This document shows positions 42,816 through 50,898 of a stretch of 64,000 nt of DNA, one piece after another; position 1 is the first letter of the stretch; each line of letters opens with the position of its first letter. The notes under the pieces are model-generated. The model was given only the letters and a program-made list of their open reading frames with translations. It ran no database searches and was not told where the DNA came from. Origin of the DNA: Akkermansiaceae bacterium (lineage in GTDB: Bacteria; Verrucomicrobiota; Verrucomicrobiia; Verrucomicrobiales; Akkermansiaceae). Both the position numbers and the translations under genes were made by a program. The stretch spans positions 2,279,226 to 2,343,225 of the forward strand of contig CP059069.1 in the NCBI GenBank assembly GCA_017798145.1. Direction: 5' to 3'.

Positions 42816-43157
42816 ATGAAAACATACCTACACATCATCGGGGCGATGGCCATCGCCACTTCACTGACATGCGCCCAGGATGGCCCGAAAGGCCCCAAGA
42901 AGCCCGGCAAGGGGCGTCCGAACCCTGAGGCGATCTTCAAGAAACTGGATGCCGACGGCAGCGGAGCGGTGAGCCTCGACGAGTTCAAGGCCGGCCCGCG
43001 TGGGAAGGAGAATCCCGAAAAGGCCGAAGAGATCTTCAAGAAGATCGACAAGGACGGGAATGGCGAGCTGAGCCTCGAGGAGTTCAAGAGCCACCGTCCG
43101 CCGCACAAAGGAGGCCCCGGCAAGCGTGGCGGCGACGGCCTGCCCCCTGCCGAGTAA
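42816..43157 (+). CDS. secreted EF-hand calcium-binding protein
   Basis: A 113-aa exported protein. After a signal peptide (MKTYLHIIGAMAIATSLTCA) there is a Lys/Pro/Gly-rich linker and two EF-hand loops, DADGSGAVSLDE and DKDGNGELSLEE, each preceded by an IFKK(L/I) helix. Small secreted EF-hand proteins are frequent in this phylum; calcium-dependent binding of partners or stabilising extracellular structures is likely. The longer upstream frame (from 42378) runs antisense into the DUF1501 gene and is not coding. A terminator follows 15 bases after the stop. Confidence 0.9.
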   Translation: MKTYLHIIGAMAIATSLTCAQDGPKGPKKPGKGRPNPEAIFKKLDADGSGAVSLDEFKAGPRGKENPEKAEEIFKKIDKDGNGELSLEEFKSHRPPHKGGPGKRGGDGLPPAE

Positions 43158-43172
43158 GCAAACCATAGCCCT

Positions 43173-43206
43173 GCCCCACGGCCTTGGTGGTCGTGGGGCT
43201 GTTTTT
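43173..43206 (+). terminator. rho-independent terminator after the EF-hand gene
   Basis: Perfect 8-base stem GCCCCACG / CGTGGGGC (43173-43180 and 43192-43199), 11-base loop, then TGTTTTT. The T-tract overlaps the stop codon of the convergent SGNH gene. Confidence 0.85.
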
Positions 43207-43927
43207 AGCCACCGACGATCTCCTTGACCTTGCCAGCGATGGCTTCCGCCCAGATGTCATAGCCATTCGGGGCGAGGTGGAGAAAGTCACCCATGTTATC
43301 TTTGCTGATCATCCCATCGGCATCCAGATACTTGTCCCAGATATCGACATACTCGACATTCCCACCCGCGAGATTCGAAATCAGGTCGTTCACGGCCTTG
43401 CGCTTGTCGCGGCCTGGATTGGGTTTTTCGCCGGTAGGCAGGAGACTCATGAGAAGGATCCTGGATTCCGGATGCTTGGACTTGATCAAATCGAGCACCG
43501 CCTTGACCCCCGCCGCGGCGTTTGCCGGGTCGGCGTCCCTGGCCCACATGTTGTTGGTTCCGATCATGACGACAAAAAGCTTCGCCTTGTAGCCATCAAG
43601 GTCGCCGTTCTGGAGACGCCACAGCACGTGCTGCGTTTGGTCGCCGCCAATGCCCATGTTGACCGCGCGGTAGGATCCCCAGTGACCCTTCCAGTTTTCA
43701 CTGTCCCTCCAGCGCGCCGTGATCGAGTCGCCTACGAAGGCCACGTCGATCTTGCCATCCATCTTCTTGATGTCGTTGTCGATCCTCGTGCAGTTCCCAT
43801 TCCACCAGGCTTCCCCATTGGTCTTTGCGGCAACGGGGGTGGTGCTTTCCAATTCCTGTGCAAAGGCAGGGAATCCGGCCAGGGTGGCAAGCACGAGGAT
43901 AAGGGGACGTATGTGGTTTGGTTTCAT
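43205..43927 (-). CDS. secreted SGNH/GDSL esterase (PAF-acetylhydrolase-like)
   Basis: A 240-aa exported esterase with a signal peptide (MKPNHIRPLILVLATLAGFPAFA). SGNH blocks: VAFVGDSITARW (Ser), NMGIGGDQTQHVLWRLQNG (block II Gly), VVMIGTNNMWA (Asn, GTNN) and DFLHLAPNGYDIWAEA (Asp-x-x-His). The GIGGDxTQHVLWRL and GTNN forms match the small PAF-acetylhydrolase-like SGNH enzymes that deacylate sugars. It is convergent with the EF-hand gene; its stop lies in the terminator T-tract. No operon partner on its own strand. Confidence 0.92.
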   Translation of the reverse strand: MKPNHIRPLILVLATLAGFPAFAQELESTTPVAAKTNGEAWWNGNCTRIDNDIKKMDGKIDVAFVGDSITARWRDSENWKGHWGSYRAVNMGIGGDQTQHVLWRLQNGDLDGYKAKLFVVMIGTNNMWARDADPANAAAGVKAVLDLIKSKHPESRILLMSLLPTGEKPNPGRDKRKAVNDLISNLAGGNVEYVDIWDKYLDADGMISKDNMGDFLHLAPNGYDIWAEAIAGKVKEIVGG

Positions 43928-44051
43928 GGTTTGTTTGATCTGATGTGACGAAACAACAGCAAAACCGAAGCCCGGTCAATACGGGGTGACCGCCCGGACA
44001 CCGAAAGGTTGAGCGCGCGGCGTCCGTTGCCCGAGCAACAGGATTGGCAGA

Positions 44052-45359
44052 TCACGCCACAATTTCACTCACCACCCGTCCATGCACATCAGTCAGGCGG
44101 AAGTCACGCCCGGCGTGGCGGTAGGTGAGCTTTTCGTGATCGAGGCCTAACAGGTGGAGGATGGTGGCGTGCCAGTCGTGGATGCTGACTTTTCCGTCCA
44201 CGGCTTCGTAGCCGTAATCGTCGGTGACGCCGTAGCGCGCGCCGGCTTTCACGCCGCAGCCCGCCATCCACATGGTGAAGGCGCCGACGTTGTGGTCGCG
44301 GCCGTCCTGGCCTTCGGCGTGCGGGGTGCGGCCGAACTCCCCGCCCCAGATGACGAGCGTGTCCTGGAGCAGGCCGCGCGATTTCAGGTCGGTGAGCAAG
44401 CCGCGCAGGGGAAGATCGACCGAGGCGCAGCTTGCGGGCAGCGCTTCGCCGAGGTTGAAGTGGTGATCCCAGTCGCCGTGGTTGATTTCCACGAAACGCA
44501 CGCCGGACTCGACCATGCGGCGGGCGAGCAGGCACTTGCGGCCGAAGTCGTCGGTGACAGGATTGCCGATCCCGTAGAGGCGGCGGGTGGCTTCCGTTTC
44601 CTTTTCAATATCCATGACGCCGGGCATCTCGCTCTGCATGCGGTAGCCGAGCTCGAAGGATTCGATGAGCCCTTCGACCTGCGGATCGTGTTTTTCGCGG
44701 GTGAGCTTGGACTGGTTGAGCGCTTGGACGAGGTCGAGTTCCGCGCGTTGCGAATCCGGTGTGAGGCTCGATTTTAAATTGGCCACTTCGGCGCTGGAGA
44801 TGGGGCGTTTCTCGACACCGATGCGGGTGCCTTGGTATTTCGCGGGAAGGAAAGCGCTGCCGTAGTTCTGCGCACCGCCGAGGCCGCTGGGCGGGGCGAG
44901 GGTGATGAAACCCGGAAGGTTTTCGTTGCCCGAACCCAGCCCGTAGTGCGTCCATGCACCCATCGAAGGCCGCACGAACTGCGAGCTGCCGGTGTGCATG
45001 CGCAGGTAGGCCTGGGGATGCGCCGGGACTTCCGTTTGCATGCCGTGGAGGAAACAGAGATCATCCGCGCAGGCGGCGAGTTCGGGAAAAAGTTCGGACA
45101 TCCAGTGGCCGCTCTGGCCGTGCTGCGAAAATTTCCAGCGCGAGCCTAACAGCTGCGTGCCGGGGCGGGATCCGGGCTTGCCGGAGTCGGCGTTGAGCTT
45201 GGGCTTGTAGTCGAAGGTATCCACATGCGAAGGCGCTCCGCGCATGCAGAGGAAGATCACGCGTTTCGGCGATTTCGCTGCGGTCTCGGAGGCCAGGGCG
45301 GAGAGGCCCATCCAGCCGAAGCCGAGCGAGCTGGTTTGTAGGAAATGTCTGCGGTTCAT
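44052..45359 (-). CDS. DUF1501 exported protein paired with DUF1549/DUF1553 gene
   Basis: A 435-aa DUF1501 protein with a Tat-like N-terminus (NRRHFLQTSSLGFGWMGLSALA). Core motifs: [86 protein letters not shown] and HATILHLLGLD. It is translated 14 bases after the PSCyt1-DUF1549-DUF1553 gene, the classic two-gene arrangement of Planctomycetes and Verrucomicrobia. The pair is thought to act in the envelope on polysaccharides or electron transfer, but no biochemistry is established. The frame continuing upstream to 45557 is antisense noise; ATG 45359 is right. Confidence 0.93.
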   Translation of the reverse strand: MNRRHFLQTSSLGFGWMGLSALASETAAKSPKRVIFLCMRGAPSHVDTFDYKPKLNADSGKPGSRPGTQLLGSRWKFSQHGQSGHWMSELFPELAACADDLCFLHGMQTEVPAHPQAYLRMHTGSSQFVRPSMGAWTHYGLGSGNENLPGFITLAPPSGLGGAQNYGSAFLPAKYQGTRIGVEKRPISSAEVANLKSSLTPDSQRAELDLVQALNQSKLTREKHDPQVEGLIESFELGYRMQSEMPGVMDIEKETEATRRLYGIGNPVTDDFGRKCLLARRMVESGVRFVEINHGDWDHHFNLGEALPASCASVDLPLRGLLTDLKSRGLLQDTLVIWGGEFGRTPHAEGQDGRDHNVGAFTMWMAGCGVKAGARYGVTDDYGYEAVDGKVSIHDWHATILHLLGLDHEKLTYRHAGRDFRLTDVHGRVVSEIVA

Positions 45360-45373
45360 GGTGTTTTTTTGGT

Positions 45374-47833
45374 TCAGTTGATGAAAAGGAAATCGGCGCT
45401 GCCGAACAGGGCGCGGCAGATGCCCGTCCATGCGTTCAGGTCGTCGCCGGTGATCTTGCGGGCGGCAGCCAGCTCTTCGGGCAGGGCTTTGCGTCCGTAG
45501 GCCAGGCGGCAGGCGAGGTCGAAACGCCGCTCGAAGCCGTCCACCTGCATCACGCACTCCGCCATCGCGGTGGCCATTTCCGCGACGAACTCGTCGTTCA
45601 TGAGGTAAAGCGCCTGTGGCGGCACGATCGTGGTGTCACGCGCGCCGCGGACGATGCTCGGATCGCTGAAGTCGAACACGGCCAGCGACTCCACCTGCAC
45701 GGTGCGCGCGATGGGCAGGTAGATGCTTCGCTGGTGGCTGGTGGCCGTTTCAATCTGGCTTTCCTTGAGCACCTGGAAACGGTCGCCGCCGATGGGGCCG
45801 TCGCCCGCCACTGCGATCATCGATCCGGTCGGTGCTTTGGTTTCGAGCTTGCCGCTGGCGGCGAGCATAGCGTCGCGGATGGTTTCCGCGTCGAGCCGCC
45901 GGGCGTTCATCCGCCAGAGCAATTTGTTGTCGGGATCGACGAGGTGGTTCTTTTCGTCATACATCGTATCGAGCTGATAGACGCTGCTGCTGACGATGCG
46001 CTTGATGAGTTTCTTGATGCTCCAGCCATCGGCGATGAACTGCTGCGCGAGGTAGTCGAGCAGTTCGGGATGGGATGGAGCGATGCCGCTGGCACCGAAA
46101 TTATCCACCGTCTCCACCAGCCCGCGCCCGAAGAGCCAATACCAGACGCGGTTCACGGTCACGCGGGCGGTCAGGGTGTTTTCAGGCGAGGCAATCCACT
46201 CCGCGAGTTCAAGCCGCCCGCTGCTGCCCGCAGGAATCTCAAGCGCATGACCGCGGGCGAGGATTTCCGGAACACCACGGGGAACCTTTTCGCCTTCGTT
46301 GTCGATGCTGCCGCGCACGAAAAGCGGGCTATCTCCGACGGTCAGGAAACCGCTGTCCGCGCGCTTGCTGGCGTTCGGCCCACCTCTCCTGGCAGCGCTG
46401 TGGTCGGCGGGAGGGGCGGTGGTGGGCTTGTCGAGGACTCCGATGATCTTCGGTTTCACGCTGCCATCCGGATGGAAGGCGCTGAGCTCCAGCTCGATCC
46501 GCTTCGCCTGTGTGATGATGCGCACCACGTCGAAGCCGGTCATTTCCCCGCCTCCTCCGGACGACTGGCCGCCGGGTCTGCGCGAGGCGAGCGCGGCGTC
46601 GCGCTGTTTGATGAGATCATCGAGCTGGGCTTTTTTGCGCTGCCATTCCTCGGGATCCATGCTGCGCTCGACGGTGGGCAGTTCGTAGGATGCAGGCGCG
46701 TCGATGAGGTTGGAGGCGTTGCGTTCACGCACGCCGCCGGCAGTGCCGTAGCGTGTGTCGGTGCTGAGGAAAATGCCGGCGATGGAGGTGTAGTCGCTCT
46801 GGGTGATGGGGTCGAACTTGTGGTCGTGGCAGCGGGCACAGGAAATGGTCGTGCCCATGAAAGCCTGCGACACCGTGTCGATCTGTTCGTCCGCCACATC
46901 GACCGCGAACTGTCTCGGATCCGTGCCGTTGAGGGATTTCTGGCCGATGGCAAGGAAACCGGTGGCGATCTGGTGCTCCGCGCGCTCGGGATCGCTGGCA
47001 GTGGGCAGCAGGTCGCCGGCGAGTTGCTCGCGGATGAACTCGTCGAAGGGCTTGTCCTCATGAAAGGAGTCGATCACGTAGTCGCGGTAGCGCCATGCCT
47101 CGGGCAAGGTCACGTTCATATCGCCGCCGGTGGTTTCGGCATAGCGTGCGACATCGAGCCAATGCCTGCCCCAGCGCTCGGCGAACTCGCGGCTTTCTAA
47201 CAGGCGATCCACAAGGTTTTCAGCTGACGCATCCGGCGCCGGAGGGAGTCCTGTTAGATCGAGATACAGGCGCCGGACGAGGGTCGCATTGTCGGCGCGC
47301 CCGACCGGCTCCAGGCCTTTCTCCTCAAGCTCCGCGAGGATGAAGCGGTCGATGTCGGTCTTCGCCCAGGTTTGGTTCTTCACCTCCGGCACCTCGGGCT
47401 TGGTCATCGGCTGATACGCCCACCAGTCCTTCGCGGACATGCCGTCGTATTGCTTCGGCGCGGCCTTGCCGTCGCGCGGATCCTCGGCTCCGGATTTCAC
47501 CCATGCCTCGATGTCGGCGATGATGGCGTCGGGCAGCTTGCCGCCCTTTTTCTCCGGAGGCATGCCGGTGTCCTCGTCATGCCATCGGATGGCCTCGATG
47601 AGCAGGCTGTTTTCCAGATCACCCGGCACCACCGCCGGCCCGGTGTCGCCGCCGGTGCGGATGCCCTCGCGCGTGTCGAGCTGCAGGCCGCCCTTCGATT
47701 TCCCGGCCTCCGCCGAGTGGCATTCGTAGCAGTTCTCCACCAGCACGGGGCGGATCTTCGTTTCGAAAAAATCATCCCCGGCGGCGCTGAGCGCGGTCGC
47801 GAGAATGGTGGCGGGGATCAATGGGGGTTTCAT
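45374..47833 (-). CDS. PSCyt1-DUF1549-DUF1553 cytochrome-like protein
   Basis: An 819-aa exported protein. A signal peptide (MKPPLIPATILATALSAAG) leads to the planctomycete-cytochrome-C-like domain PSCyt1 with heme motif CYECHS, followed by DUF1549 (PSCyt2; RLYLDLTGLPPAPDAS, RWGRHWLDVARYAETTGG, and a second heme-type motif CARCHDHKFDP) and DUF1553 (PSD1; LTARVTVNRVWYWLFGRGLV, SHPELLDYLAQQF, RRLDAETIRDAMLAASGKL, PPQALYLMNDEFV). Its stop is 14 bases before the paired DUF1501 start. A palindrome (ATAAA-N6-TTTAT) lies 46 bases upstream of the start; an almost identical one lies 48 bases before the sulfatase at 53705. Role unproven. Confidence 0.95.
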   Translation of the reverse strand: MKPPLIPATILATALSAAGDDFFETKIRPVLVENCYECHSAEAGKSKGGLQLDTREGIRTGGDTGPAVVPGDLENSLLIEAIRWHDEDTGMPPEKKGGKLPDAIIADIEAWVKSGAEDPRDGKAAPKQYDGMSAKDWWAYQPMTKPEVPEVKNQTWAKTDIDRFILAELEEKGLEPVGRADNATLVRRLYLDLTGLPPAPDASAENLVDRLLESREFAERWGRHWLDVARYAETTGGDMNVTLPEAWRYRDYVIDSFHEDKPFDEFIREQLAGDLLPTASDPERAEHQIATGFLAIGQKSLNGTDPRQFAVDVADEQIDTVSQAFMGTTISCARCHDHKFDPITQSDYTSIAGIFLSTDTRYGTAGGVRERNASNLIDAPASYELPTVERSMDPEEWQRKKAQLDDLIKQRDAALASRRPGGQSSGGGGEMTGFDVVRIITQAKRIELELSAFHPDGSVKPKIIGVLDKPTTAPPADHSAARRGGPNASKRADSGFLTVGDSPLFVRGSIDNEGEKVPRGVPEILARGHALEIPAGSSGRLELAEWIASPENTLTARVTVNRVWYWLFGRGLVETVDNFGASGIAPSHPELLDYLAQQFIADGWSIKKLIKRIVSSSVYQLDTMYDEKNHLVDPDNKLLWRMNARRLDAETIRDAMLAASGKLETKAPTGSMIAVAGDGPIGGDRFQVLKESQIETATSHQRSIYLPIARTVQVESLAVFDFSDPSIVRGARDTTIVPPQALYLMNDEFVAEMATAMAECVMQVDGFERRFDLACRLAYGRKALPEELAAARKITGDDLNAWTGICRALFGSADFLFIN

Positions 47834-48167
47834 ATACAAGATGAAACCCCGGTGAGATGAACGGAAGGGAGCGGTTCGGATAAATTCCCGTTTATTTTTA
47901 CGGGCGGAGGGTTCGAATCAGACAGAGGGCAACCTATGGAGAAGTTGTGTTTTTGATCAGCGGATCGCTAAGTTACCGGGAAATCGTTTACCTGGAAATC
48001 CGGAATCGATTCCGAAATTTCCATGTGAATCTCTCGATTTGCGCGTCTTTGCAGGCTCCGGGCTCATTGGAGCGCGCCGGTATTGAGGTTGATCGTGCAT
48101 GGATCCCCGCCTTCCCTCGCTGCCATTTCATGTGATCTTGTTCTGCTTCCCGTTTCGGTTCCCAGGA
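47834..48167. other. intergenic region with the first copy of a shared palindrome
   Basis: 334 bases between the DUF1549/DUF1553 start and the lipoprotein stop. Only the palindrome at 47880-47895 stands out. A 62-codon plus-strand frame at 47947-48135 has no coding character. No terminator with a T-run was found for the lipoprotein gene. Confidence 0.5.
47880..47895. promoter_or_regulatory. shared palindrome upstream of the DUF1549/DUF1553 gene
   Basis: ATAAATTCCCGTTTAT, inverted arms ATAAA/TTTAT. It is 46 bases from the gene start. The same sequence with one change (ATAAATTCCCATTTAT) is at 53754-53769, 48 bases from the sulfatase start; the flanks GGATAAATTCCC and TTTAT-TTT are also alike. 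It may be an operator or promoter of a common regulator. Confidence 0.55.
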
Positions 48168-48587
48168 CTACTGCTTATCGGCTGCCAAACGCTCTACGAG
48201 AGTGATCCGCTTCTGGACATGCGCTTCCCATTCCACGATGGCATCGTTGCCGGTGATATCGTGCGACTTGAACCACATCACGGTATCCGGCCCCACGCCA
48301 ACGACGAACTCGTTCGGCGCTTTGGCGCTCCTGTCGCGCAAGGCAACCAGGCCTTCATAGCCAGTGTAGGGCGTGTCGACTGGCAGGATCTGTTGAAAGT
48401 TCTTCCCCGCTATCATCTCGAAATCATTCTTTTGTAGGGCTTGGACAAGCACTTCGGAGGCAACCGCCATTTCAACGGAGCCCAGACCAGACCCTTTGCT
48501 CTCTGCCGGGCGAGCATGAGGGTTGCACCCAAGGAGACTTCCAAACGCCAAGACGGCAACCATCGCGACGGTGGTTAGGTTCTTCAT
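48168..48587 (-). CDS. hypothetical lipoprotein
   Basis: A 139-aa putative lipoprotein: the signal ends in GSLLGC (Cys21). The mature part has no named domain but reads as a small mixed alpha/beta protein (VEMAVASEVLVQALQKNDFE, VVGVGPDTVMWFKSHDITGNDAIVEWEAHV), in the size range of SnoaL/NTF2-like folds, which I cannot confirm. It is the last of three minus-strand genes for small secreted proteins, 28 bases after the gene before. Function unknown. Confidence 0.7.
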   Translation of the reverse strand: MKNLTTVAMVAVLAFGSLLGCNPHARPAESKGSGLGSVEMAVASEVLVQALQKNDFEMIAGKNFQQILPVDTPYTGYEGLVALRDRSAKAPNEFVVGVGPDTVMWFKSHDITGNDAIVEWEAHVQKRITLVERLAADKQ

Positions 48588-48615
48588 TTTTGTGGCAAGT
48601 TAGGTTTGCTAGGTT

Positions 48616-49155
48616 TCAGTGCCCATTTTCAGCAGGATTCCCCTGTTTGTCTACTTCAACGCAAGCAGCCGTTTTGAGATCAATGACCTGGGTCTTGCGG
48701 CCTTCCACCTGAATGGTCAGCAGGTTCCCCTTGATCGTGGCGTCGTCCCGCCAGAGGCGCCAGAAGTCCCCGATCGGGCCGATCTCGTCCTCGCCGGGTT
48801 TGCGCGGGGTGGAAAGCTGTCGATAGGTGAAGATTCGCCGCGCGCCATCGCGCCCGTAGATCACCACCGCGGGTTCGTCCAGTTCGTCGGCCTTGCACCA
48901 AGCCCAGTGCACGACGACCGCCGCCTCGCCGTCGTCGCTGACAAAGAAGCTGTGGTTCGATATGTCATGGTGGAACTTCCATAGCTTCAGGAAGCGGAAA
49001 TCCCCTGTCACCTCGTGCCCGCCGTCCTCGGCGTTCACGTGGAGCTTGAACTTCCCGTTGGTCGATTCCACATCGTGGCTCTTCGGCGGTGCAAACTTCG
49101 TAGCCAGCGCGTTTCCCGTCAGGGCGATCATGGTCATCAAAAGGAGCGCTTTCAT
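48616..49155 (-). CDS. hypothetical secreted protein
   Basis: A 179-aa protein with a signal peptide (MKALLLMTMIALTGNALA). The mature part starts KFAPPKSHDVESTNGKFKLH and reads as a beta-strand-rich domain (FKLHVNAEDGGHEVTGDFRF, AAVVVHWAWCKADELDEPAVVIYG, NLLTIQVEGRKTQVIDLKTA). No family recognised. It is the middle gene of the three-gene run, 22 bases after 49178-49930 and 28 bases before the lipoprotein gene, so the three are probably co-transcribed. Confidence 0.7.
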   Translation of the reverse strand: MKALLLMTMIALTGNALATKFAPPKSHDVESTNGKFKLHVNAEDGGHEVTGDFRFLKLWKFHHDISNHSFFVSDDGEAAVVVHWAWCKADELDEPAVVIYGRDGARRIFTYRQLSTPRKPGEDEIGPIGDFWRLWRDDATIKGNLLTIQVEGRKTQVIDLKTAACVEVDKQGNPAENGH

Positions 49156-49177
49156 GGTTGTTTTTCAGAAGGAAAAC

Positions 49178-49930
49178 TCACTTTCCGACCGGATTCTTTC
49201 CGGCACTTCCCTTGCAGTCGACCCCATGGGTTGGAGGGTGGTTCACCTTGTGGTGTTCGTCGGGTCCGAGGCCGCAATGTGGGTTGCCACAACGCTTGTA
49301 AGCGAGGCCGCAAACCGGGCATTTGAATACAAGGGACTTTGCATCCGGCTTGGCTACGCCTTTCGCATTTTCCGGTTCGGGAGTGGAGGCGGTTTCTTCG
49401 CCCGTGGCCGGCAGAACTTCGCCCAACGCACCGGGTTTCTCTTCGGGAACTCCCCCGGCCAGCTGGATCATGCGCCAGGCATCCAGGGAAAATCCCTGCG
49501 GGCCGTCGCCCAGCCCAAACATTTGCGACTTATCGATTTCCTTGTCCTCCTCGGGAAACAGGATCCATACGTAGCAGTTCTCAATGTTCTCCCTGGGTAT
49601 GGCGAAAAGGAGCTTCGTCGGGTCGGTCTGTCCCTTGCGGTGTTCGGCTCGGCACAGTGAGGCGGCCTTGAAATCCTTGGTGCCGGAATAAAGCGTCATT
49701 TCCACGTGGCGGTCTTCACCCATTTTCTTCCAATCGTAGGAAATCTCCACCCACCTCACGGCGGGGAAGTCCCGGCCCTCGTCGTTTGCCCAGGGCTTGA
49801 TCGTGATCCCGGCTTCCTGGAGCTGGTCTGTGCTCCAGCCGTTGACGTCCGCGATCCCGCTGTAGGCGGAAACGGGCAGGATTCCTGAGAATGTCATCAG
49901 GAGTGTGGTTGTGATTGCCAAATGTTTCAT
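49178..49930 (-). CDS. hypothetical secreted protein with Cys-rich C-terminus
   Basis: A 250-aa exported protein. The signal peptide (MKHLAITTTLLMTFSGILPVSA) is followed by about 140 residues of unrecognised domain with PAVRWVEISYDWKKMGEDRHVE, a disordered linker (GEETASTPEPENAKGVAKPD), and a C-terminal Cys/His cluster, CPVCGLAYKRCGNPHC followed by HHKVNHPPTH, that could bind a metal such as zinc. It is the first gene of the three-gene run. A 180-base gap to the four-helix-bundle gene at 50111 should contain its promoter. Confidence 0.7.
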   Translation of the reverse strand: MKHLAITTTLLMTFSGILPVSAYSGIADVNGWSTDQLQEAGITIKPWANDEGRDFPAVRWVEISYDWKKMGEDRHVEMTLYSGTKDFKAASLCRAEHRKGQTDPTKLLFAIPRENIENCYVWILFPEEDKEIDKSQMFGLGDGPQGFSLDAWRMIQLAGGVPEEKPGALGEVLPATGEETASTPEPENAKGVAKPDAKSLVFKCPVCGLAYKRCGNPHCGLGPDEHHKVNHPPTHGVDCKGSAGKNPVGK

Positions 49931-50110
49931 GGTGAATGATGTGGGATGGGGCGAGGAAAAGTCGCTCCGTATCTGTCATGACACGCGAGCGATCGGTTCC
50001 TTAGAATATTTCGCGCTGAAGTAGCTGGGAGCCTAATTATATATGGCGTTGCCATCCAGTATCTTGTAGCCGTCTCGCTGGAACTGAGGAAATTTTCAAC
50101 GCCTAGACCC

Positions 50111-50860
50111 ATGGACGAAGCACCCAGACGTATCCGAAAGACCGGCGGCTACCGCAACCTGCGGAGCTTTCAAATCACGACTCTCATCTATGATGGCACG
50201 GTTGCGTTTTGTAGGAACTTCGTGGATTTCAAAAGCCGCACCAGCGACCAAATGGTGCAGGCCGCGCGCAGCGGACGCCAGAACATCGCGGAGGGGAACC
50301 GCGCCGGCGCCGTAAGCAGCCACTCCGAACTGCTTCTCACGAACGTAGCAAGAGCCAGCCAGGAAGAGCTCCTGCTGGATTTCCAGGATTACCTCCGGCA
50401 GAACGATCTGCCGCTCTGGGGGAAGGATAGTCCGGAGGCGGATGCCGTGCGGAGGCTGGGGAGGAGAGATCGGTCGGATCCGTCCGATCGGTCGGATCTC
50501 TTGGACAGCTCTGAAGACGCCGGAGACCGTGCCCGCTACCAGCTCTACCGGCCGTGGCTGGAAAACAAGGACCCCACCGTGATCGCGAATACGCTGATCT
50601 GCCTGATTCACCAGGCGAATTTTCTGCTGGATCAGCAGCTTCTCGCCATGGAGCAGAGTTTCATCTCGGAGGGTGGCTACAAGGAACAGCTCGCCAGCGC
50701 CCGCATCGCGGAGCGCAACAAACCCGACGACTCCTCCCCGAAGTGCGAGGACTGCGGCAAGCCGATGTCTCTGCGCACCGCCCGCCAAGGGAAAAACGAA
50801 GGCTCCCAATTCTGGGGATGTTCGGGTTACCCGGAGTGTAAGAGAACCATGCCTGTTTGA
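50111..50860 (+). CDS. four-helix-bundle protein with C-terminal topoisomerase-type zinc finger
   Basis: A 249-aa cytoplasmic protein. The N-terminal about 190 residues resemble the four-helix-bundle 'suffix/S23-like' family (GGYRNLRSFQITTLIYDGTV, MVQAARSGRQNIAEGNRAGA, LDFQDYLRQ, LICLIHQANFLLDQQL). The end (CEDCGKPMSLRTA, GSQFWGCSGYPECKRTM) is a type IA topoisomerase-like C4 zinc finger, CxxC...CxxxxxxC. Residues about 118-131 (RDRSDPSDRSDLLD) are encoded by an inserted palindromic repeat, kept in frame; a related repeat in opposite orientation starts at the stop codon. Members of this family occur in many Verrucomicrobia; function unknown, nucleic-acid binding is plausible. Confidence 0.85.
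   Translation: MDEAPRRIRKTGGYRNLRSFQITTLIYDGTVAFCRNFVDFKSRTSDQMVQAARSGRQNIAEGNRAGAVSSHSELLLTNVARASQEELLLDFQDYLRQNDLPLWGKDSPEADAVRRLGRRDRSDPSDRSDLLDSSEDAGDRARYQLYRPWLENKDPTVIANTLICLIHQANFLLDQQLLAMEQSFISEGGYKEQLASARIAERNKPDDSSPKCEDCGKPMSLRTARQGKNEGSQFWGCSGYPECKRTMPV
50464..50503. repeat. palindromic repeat inside the four-helix-bundle gene
   Basis: GATCGGTCGGATCC-type element of about 40 bases, built of CGGTCGGAT/ATCCGACCG-like units and self-complementary. It adds an in-frame Arg/Ser/Asp-rich stretch to the protein. The reverse complement of the element at 50860-50898 matches it closely, from GATCGGTCGGAT through CGGATCTCTT. Confidence 0.7.
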
Positions 50861-50898
50861 AGAGATCCGTCTGATCGGACGCATCCGACCGATCTCCT
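50860..50898. repeat. inverted copy of the palindromic repeat between convergent genes
   Basis: Starts at the last base of the four-helix-bundle stop codon and ends at the stop codon of the convergent sulfatase-YHYH gene. In reverse orientation it matches the element at 50464-50503. It could form a hairpin that ends both transcripts, though no T-run is visible. Confidence 0.7.

Noticed and set aside
45734-47200. 488-codon plus-strand open frame opposite the DUF1549/DUF1553 gene
   Set aside because: Antisense shadow; composition is Gly/Val/His-rich noise and the other strand carries conserved heme and DUF1549/DUF1553 motifs.
47947-48135. 62-codon plus-strand frame in the gap before the lipoprotein gene
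   Set aside because: No ribosome site, no recognisable domain, and codon use unlike neighbouring genes.
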